In this document: positions 44,554 to 48,895 of the stretch, one piece after another
How positions within the stretch are numbered: the stretch's first letter is position 1
Layout of the letters: each line of letters opens with the position of its first letter
Assembly (NCBI GenBank): GCA_003242955.1
Contig: QJPH01000283.1
Span: 1-48,895 of the forward strand
From: Candidatus Methylumidiphilus alinenensis
GTDB taxonomy: Bacteria; Pseudomonadota; Gammaproteobacteria; Methylococcales; Methylococcaceae
Reading direction: 5' to 3'
DNA: 48,895 nt
The notes under the pieces: model-generated
What the model saw: only the letters and a program-made list of their open reading frames with translations
What the model was told of the DNA's origin: nothing
Databases searched by the model: none
Position numbers and translations under genes: made by a program

Positions 44554-44931
44554 CTATCGTGTCGCGCCAATTGTCAAGCGAACACTTCTCACCTCATCCT
44601 GCGTGAGTGCGCGTCGCTCGTTGCCAAGCGACAGCCTCAATGCTATACGGTCACCCGAGATTGCATCAGGGGGCAGGGGAATAGCGTAGTGACCGACTTC
44701 TTGGCCTATGCGATTGACGAACGGTGAGATAGTCCCAAGTGGCCTACCCGATGTTGTAGTGATATCGATTTCCTTGCCATGCGCGAGTACGCCGACACTG
44801 ACCTCAAGCCAAGCAGTCTCGCCGGCGCGCAAGGCATGGGGCAAGGTCAGGGTCATCTCGCTTCCGGTGTCGCCATTCGCGGCGCACGCGATAAGCATCG
44901 GGAACACCAGAGTGGGCGCTGATATCCGCAT
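44554..44931 (-). CDS. Small predicted lipoprotein downstream of tyrosinase
   Basis: 125 residues. The N-terminus FPMLIACAANGD fits a lipobox (LIAC), so a lipid-anchored protein is likely. The rest is a single beta-rich domain (LRAGETAWLEVSV, RIALRLSLGNE) with no recognised family. It starts 6 bp after the tyrosinase stop codon, so it is almost certainly cotranslated, and may help deliver copper or fold the enzyme; this role is inferred from position alone. Confidence 0.7.
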   Translation of the reverse strand: MRISAPTLVFPMLIACAANGDTGSEMTLTLPHALRAGETAWLEVSVGVLAHGKEIDITTTSGRPLGTISPFVNRIGQEVGHYAIPLPPDAISGDRIALRLSLGNERRALTQDEVRSVRLTIGATR

Positions 44932-44937
44932 AGCGTT

Positions 44938-46602
44938 TTAGTCAGAAGCTCGCACCGAAACCCCCTTGACCGTCGGAGTACTCTTGCCGCCCTGCGTAGG
45001 CACCACACGGATATTTACGGGGGTGTTTTCTGCATCGCCAAGCAAATGGAATGCCTTTGCCGACTTAGGCAGAGGGAAACTAAACGTTGCGTTTGGTGAC
45101 ATATCTTTCATGTGAGCCATTTTGCCAAAAAACGCAATCGTGCCTGCATAGTAGGGGCTGTCAGCGTCGACTTGGGTCACCTCCGAAGGTGCGCCCACGA
45201 TCACGTCGAACTCGCGCGTATTTGACGTCGCGCTTGGCCACGGCAATGTGACTTCCGCCATCAGCAAGGATACCCCCCCCGTGGCGGCCAGATGATTCTT
45301 TATCGCGGCGGAAGGGATGGCAAGCAAGGCCGAATTCCCCTCCACACTGCCGTTAACCAGCGGCATTGCTTGCTTGGCTGTCGGTTCTGCAATCGGGCCT
45401 TTCATGATGTCCTCGCCGAAGCCTGAATCGTAGGTATAATCAAACCTGCCGGTGCTAAGATATTCGCCAGCGAGGCTATTATTGCCGACCTGTTCGCCAT
45501 TGGCTGTGACATAGAACAAGAATGGCTCATTGGAGAGATCATCCAGTTCTTTTCCAAGGGGTGGCAAATAAGGCAAATTGAAGTGCTTCTGCTTACGTGT
45601 CCATATATCCCACAAACGATCCATGTTGGAATGATGCAAAAAAAAGATCGGATCAACCGGCGACAAGTTGTTCGTCATATTGCCATAAGGCCCTGGATCG
45701 ACTGGGCCTACACCGCCGATAAAGTTGTGAACCTTATTGTGCGGAAATCCTTCGAGCACTGAGAAGTTAGTGGTTTTCGTCGGCGGCGAGTTGTGTGAGT
45801 CAGTCTTTGAACTGGTGAAGCTCTGTTTAATGTCATCATGATAGAAGAATTTCGGCTGTAGTCCCGCGTGGACCATTTCAGGCGACACATTATAACTAGT
45901 CTTAGCGTCTAACTTCGGATTATCGCGCGTTAGATAGCGCGCGGCACAAGTAATGGCAAATGCCATGTTATCCGCAATACCATGCTCCAGTGAGGGAGAG
46001 TAGCCGGTGACGTCATTCCACAGCAAATCTAAGTCTGTGTAGCCACGCTTGTTGAGTTGCCCGCGCTGGGCGGTACTGAGGTTATTCCAGTATTTTGTCA
46101 GGGCTGGTTTTATGAAAGCCGTGAAGACCGCAAGGTTGCGCGTGTAGGGTTCAAAGTCGGCCCCCATGGGATTTAGCGAACCAATGAACATGGAATCTGG
46201 AATCTGCGGCAGCGATGTCCAGTCCCAATAGGGCATGGCAAACGTGTTATCCCCACTCAATTTGCGGATCGTCTGCTCGAAATAGCCCAGATAACCTCGA
46301 TGCCAGACATAGAACCACCAGTTCCCGTGTGGGCAGTCCATAAAATGAATGAAAGCGTTGCGAAACCAGTTCTGTGGATGCTCAGGGGGAAGATTAAGCA
46401 TCGCCTTGATGCCCTTGGCGTAGCTTGCGAGCGCCCTCTGCCCGCCTTCGCTCATGACATTGTAACGGATAAATTTAGCACTGGAGGCGGTTGGAGTGCC
46501 TTGAACACCCGCGAAACTTTGCGGTAGCGCCGCTGCTCCAGCGATGGCGAGGGATGTTTTTAGGAAGTGTCGGCGAGTGAGATTGGAATTCGTGTTTGTC
46601 AT
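44938..46602 (-). CDS. Tat-exported tyrosinase
   Basis: 554 residues from ATG 46602, with GGAAA 8 nt upstream. The longer open frame to 46959 runs into a transposase fragment and is not used. A twin-arginine signal (LTRRHFLKTSLAIAGAAAL) is at residues 8-26. CuA: H86, H92 and H101 (FMDCPHGNWW, then VWHRGYL). CuB: VHNFIGG and FFLHHSNMDRLWDIW. The C-terminal part includes beta-rich segments as in other tyrosinase/hemocyanin-type enzymes. It hydroxylates phenols and oxidises catechols to quinones after export with copper already bound, consistent with Tat use. The lipoprotein gene follows within 6 bp. Confidence 0.9.
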   Translation of the reverse strand: MTNTNSNLTRRHFLKTSLAIAGAAALPQSFAGVQGTPTASSAKFIRYNVMSEGGQRALASYAKGIKAMLNLPPEHPQNWFRNAFIHFMDCPHGNWWFYVWHRGYLGYFEQTIRKLSGDNTFAMPYWDWTSLPQIPDSMFIGSLNPMGADFEPYTRNLAVFTAFIKPALTKYWNNLSTAQRGQLNKRGYTDLDLLWNDVTGYSPSLEHGIADNMAFAITCAARYLTRDNPKLDAKTSYNVSPEMVHAGLQPKFFYHDDIKQSFTSSKTDSHNSPPTKTTNFSVLEGFPHNKVHNFIGGVGPVDPGPYGNMTNNLSPVDPIFFLHHSNMDRLWDIWTRKQKHFNLPYLPPLGKELDDLSNEPFLFYVTANGEQVGNNSLAGEYLSTGRFDYTYDSGFGEDIMKGPIAEPTAKQAMPLVNGSVEGNSALLAIPSAAIKNHLAATGGVSLLMAEVTLPWPSATSNTREFDVIVGAPSEVTQVDADSPYYAGTIAFFGKMAHMKDMSPNATFSFPLPKSAKAFHLLGDAENTPVNIRVVPTQGGKSTPTVKGVSVRASD

Positions 46603-46724
46603 TATTATCTTTCCGCATTGAAGGATAGGAATTTCACTGGGCATCGCCACCCATTGATCCAGATAATGCACCCATGGCGGCGGGGTGTCAACGATAATCA
46701 TTCCTAACTTGCGGGGGTACGTTT

Positions 46725-46885
46725 CCTTTTCGGCCCAGCGGGACAGGCCTAGCATGGTGACGCGACCCGTCATCGCCAGCACGGCCTCAACGACGATAGT
46801 GAGCTGTTTCAGGGTGCGCCGATTCAGGTGTGGACTCAGTGTGTTTAGGATTGCTATGATTCCACTCGTGGTCAGATTCGGCTCG
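46725..46885 (-). pseudogene. Transposase N-terminal fragment, copy 1
   Basis: The minus strand encodes LNTLSPHLNRRTLKQL, then VEAVLAMTGRVTMLGLSRWA, nearly the same as the plus-strand fragment at 48402-48558. The start codon present in the other copy has been lost. It is fused in frame to the tyrosinase upstream region only by chance. Confidence 0.8.
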
Positions 46886-47017
46886 AGAGAGACTACGGCT
46901 ACGCTCTGAATTGCTGCGCCACGGAGAGAGAACAAGATGTCATCGGAACCAGAATCCAAGTGAAGTTTAGGGGGGCGAGTATCCCAAATGAATCAACTCG
47001 CTTCAGCAATTCGCCGG

Positions 47018-47075
47018 ACTCTAGGTTCTTCCCCCTGATCCCGGCAGAAATTGTTACCCTGATTTGAACCACGCC
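47018..47075 (-). repeat. Degenerate dispersed motif, copy 2
   Basis: Matches the motif near 16706-16760 (GATCCCGGCAGAAATTGTTA and TTTGAACCACGCC). It lies 40 bp upstream of the beta-lactamase start and may hold part of its promoter or be an insertion-sequence end. Confidence 0.45.
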
Positions 47076-47113
47076 GTTTAGTCTTCCAAACTCTTAGCCT
47101 CCATGAGGAAATT

Positions 47114-48016
47114 ATGAACCGGAGACAGTTCTTTTCGTTAATCTCTGTCGGCGCGTTTCTTGGCAACCTCGGCATCGCCGCGAGACGCGGTTTTGCCACA
47201 TCCTCGGACGACTTCACCGAACATACCAAAGTAGTAAAGGCGCGCCTGCGCACTCTTGAGGCGGCGGCCCATGGACGTCTCGGTGTACATATTTTGGATA
47301 CTTCCACCGGGCAGGAATATGGCTACCGCTCAGACGAGCGGTTCATGCTGTTGAGTACCTTCAAGCTGTTGGCCAGTGCCTTCGTCTTGCATCGCGTTGA
47401 TGCCGGTCAGGAGTCCATTGTAAGGCGCATTTCCTACACCCAAGCGGATTTGATCGCTTGGTCTCCGATCACCGAGAAACACGCGGATGGGTCGGGCATG
47501 ACGCTGTCAGAGTTGTGTGAGGCCGCCGTGACCGCCAGCGATAACACCGCCGCTAATTTAATCCTGTCTAGTTATGGGGGGGCGCCTGCGCTAACCGCCT
47601 TTATGCGGCGACTTGGCGACGGCGTCACCCGTCTCGACCGAAAGGAACCGGAACTGAACTTTAAGGGTGCGAATGGGTTGTGGGATACCACCTCGCCGAG
47701 GGCCATGGTGTATACCCTGAAAAAGGTCGTTCTGGGTAATGAGCTTTCTTCAACCTCCCGCGATCAGTTGCAGCAATGGCTGCTTAACAATACCACGGGT
47801 GGACGTCGACTCAAGGCTGGACTCCCGGCCAGCTGGCGGATCGGCGAAAAGACTGGCACCAATAGGAAAGGTGCCAATGATATTGGTGTCATTTGGCCGC
47901 CCAACCGTGCCCCCATCGTGGTAGCCGCCTACCTAAACGATAGCTTGGCAAGCGCTGAAATCAAGGAATCCACCCTCGCTGCGGTTGGAAAACTGGTGGC
48001 AGACATCGCAGTATGA
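47114..48016 (+). CDS. Class A beta-lactamase
   Basis: 300 residues with a Tat-like signal (MNRRQFFSLISVGAFLG). All class A motifs are intact: STFK at 81-84 with the nucleophilic Ser, SDN at 142-144, EPELN at 178-182 with the general-base Glu, and KTGT at 246-249. It hydrolyses beta-lactams in the periplasm; the spectrum cannot be predicted by eye. It lies between two inverted transposase fragments, and a third copy of the gene's end is found at 28.4 kb, so it has moved or been duplicated. No LysR-type regulator gene is next to it. Confidence 0.92.
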   Translation: MNRRQFFSLISVGAFLGNLGIAARRGFATSSDDFTEHTKVVKARLRTLEAAAHGRLGVHILDTSTGQEYGYRSDERFMLLSTFKLLASAFVLHRVDAGQESIVRRISYTQADLIAWSPITEKHADGSGMTLSELCEAAVTASDNTAANLILSSYGGAPALTAFMRRLGDGVTRLDRKEPELNFKGANGLWDTTSPRAMVYTLKKVVLGNELSSTSRDQLQQWLLNNTTGGRRLKAGLPASWRIGEKTGTNRKGANDIGVIWPPNRAPIVVAAYLNDSLASAEIKESTLAAVGKLVADIAV

Positions 48017-48401
48017 AGCGATAGGTCAATGATGCAGGCCAACGGCAGCGGCCGCCAGCAGCGAGAGGGCTTGCTTGCGCTCGTCGCCGTCGGGGATCGT
48101 GCAGACGCTTCGCCCGACTGGCAAGCTTCAAAGGGTTGTATCTTATCGAGCAGGTACATGTCCGGCAAATTGATAGAAGGTTGATCGTTCCAGTGTGGCG
48201 TGTTGTTTGATGCTTGCCGTCAAGGATTGGGGGATGCACAAAATAACAGTACCTTCGCCAAACGGCATGAGTGATTTTGGGTGTCAATTTTCGGCGCTAT
48301 GGAGCCTGTGGGCCGAACGATGGCAAAGGCGTAATTGTTGTACAAGGATGGATGGTCAGAAAAGGTAGAATACGGGGGTTCATCACAACATCCGACAATC
48401 G
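48017..48401. other. Intergenic stretch downstream of the beta-lactamase
   Basis: About 385 bp with no gene or terminator I can support. It probably contains the remains of the mobile element whose transposase fragment begins at 48402. Confidence 0.4.
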
Positions 48402-48415
48402 AACCGAATCTGACC

Positions 48416-48730
48416 ATGCATGAAATCATAGCAATCCTAAGCACACTGAGTCCACACCTGAATCGGCGCACCCTGAACCAGTTGGCTATCGTCGTTGAGG
48501 CCGTGCTGGCGATGACGGGTCGCGTCACCATGCTGGGCCTGTCCCGCTGGGCCGAGAAGGGTGGAAGCTACCGGACGGTGCAGCGTTTTTTTGGCGAAAA
48601 AATAGAGTGGCCGACGTTGCGCTGGCAACTCATCAAGCAGAATGTGGCCGGGGCAAAGGGGGCACGGCTTTCTCATAAAAAACCTGATGAGAATTGTAGT
48701 ATAATTCGCGCCCCTAAAATTTTGGCATGA
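48416..48730 (+). pseudogene. Transposase N-terminal fragment, copy 2
   Basis: ATG 48416 begins MHEIIAILSTLSPHLN and continues through LGLSRWAEKGGSYRTVQRFF to about WQLIKQN near 48645. After this the frame runs into unrelated sequence (KGARLSHKK) and stops at 48730. The preserved part is the conserved N-terminus of an IS4/IS701-like DDE transposase; the catalytic domain is gone, apparently cut by the ISAs1-type element that follows. Confidence 0.8.
48700..48705 (+). promoter_or_regulatory. Possible -10 box upstream of the ISAs1-type transposase
   Basis: A perfect TATAAT, about 37 bp before the transposase ATG; no good -35 box at the proper distance. A TTCTCAT/ATGAGAA hairpin (48670-48693) just upstream may be part of the element's end. 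Confidence 0.35.
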
Positions 48731-48742
48731 CATCCACAATCT

Positions 48743-48895
48743 ATGACCAACGAAGTGCCTTTCAGTGACGAGCAAATAAACTGCTTTGTCGACCTGCTCA
48801 ATAATGACCTGCCAGACCCACGGGACAAACGCGGCAAGCTTCACTCATTGGCATTGGTGATTGTCGGGTTTGTGCTGGCAACACTCCTGGGTCGC
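48743..48895 (+). CDS. ISAs1-family transposase, N-terminal part
   Basis: The frame runs from ATG 48743 through the window end (51 codons visible). The start reads MTNEVPFSDEQINCFVDLL, and then DLPDPRDKRGKLHSLALVIV appears, the typical ISAs1 N-terminal motif of D-P-R followed by a Gly and His before a hydrophobic helix. The catalytic DDE domain lies outside. The element seems to have inserted into the older transposase fragment directly upstream. Confidence 0.8.
   Translation, partial: MTNEVPFSDEQINCFVDLLNNDLPDPRDKRGKLHSLALVIVGFVLATLLGR

Larger units (their letters stand above)
46603..47113. other. Intergenic stretch with transposase fragment and dispersed motif
   Basis: About 510 bp between the divergent tyrosinase and beta-lactamase genes. 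It contains a minus-strand transposase fragment (46725-46885) and copy 2 of a degenerate motif (about 47018-47075). The promoters of both genes must lie in what remains. Confidence 0.6.

Noticed and set aside
46603-46959. In-frame extension of the tyrosinase by 119 residues
   Set aside because: The extension is a transposase fragment and puts the Tat signal in the middle; ATG 46602 has a ribosome binding site.

Overview
The window looks like an accessory, mobile-element-rich stretch of a Gram-negative bacterial chromosome of mid GC content. Sec and Tat signal peptides, a lipobox, an IHF/HU-type gene, IS4- and ISAs1-type transposases and a DUF433/DUF5615 toxin-antitoxin pair suggest a proteobacterium. 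A gammaproteobacterium, possibly a methanotroph, is my guess from general style only; no taxonomic marker gene is present. I saw no rRNA, tRNA, CRISPR array or replication origin.

Layout. (1) 1-9.5 kb: the 3' end of a DruA-like (DUF4338) gene, about 550 bp without a gene, a small secreted or anchored ORF, and, overlapping it by ATGA, a 2753-residue secreted RHS/YD-repeat protein. This giant carries LamG-like, jelly-roll, pre-peptidase-like and IPT-like modules, the YD shell, an RHS core, a small Cys-peptidase-like module and about 1000 further residues of adhesin-like repeats. (2) 9.8-14.8 kb: a fatty-acid-hydroxylase-family membrane protein, a frameshifted IHF-beta-like gene, two unknown genes, a DUF433/DUF5615 pair and a frameshifted IS4-type transposase. 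An inverted repeat pair brackets most of this block. (3) 15.0-26.6 kb, mostly minus strand: an alpha/beta hydrolase, two very large proteins of unknown role (1195 and 1016 residues), a mutarotase-like protein, a small secreted protein and a second alpha/beta hydrolase.

(4) 26.7-34.6 kb, plus strand: a leucine-carboxyl-methyltransferase-family gene, a junkyard of small inverted-repeat elements and gene fragments, a secreted M23 peptidase, a 1250-residue di-heme (two CxxCH) oxidoreductase-like protein and an inverted paralogue of the small secreted protein. (5) 34.6-41.7 kb, minus strand: a nested inverted-repeat element and a 2271-residue protein combining hemopexin-like, tectonin-like, FG-GAP-like and PQQ-like propeller repeats with a multi-helix membrane end. 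(6) 41.9-46.6 kb, minus strand: a DJ-1/PfpI protein, a laccase-like multicopper oxidase and a Tat-exported tyrosinase with a small lipoprotein directly downstream. (7) 46.7-48.9 kb: a class A beta-lactamase between two inverted fragments of one transposase gene, then the start of an ISAs1-type transposase at the window edge.

The most unusual signal is a repeat of about 57 residues (consensus near DYDGSGKLDHLVFYRPG), present six times in each of the 1195- and 2271-residue proteins. In one it interrupts a pentapeptide-repeat helix; in the other it follows a hemopexin-like propeller. Neither protein has a recognisable signal peptide. They sit among exported oxidoreductases (di-heme protein, multicopper oxidase, tyrosinase) and hydrolases. 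A surface or contact-dependent system is possible, but the sequence does not prove one.
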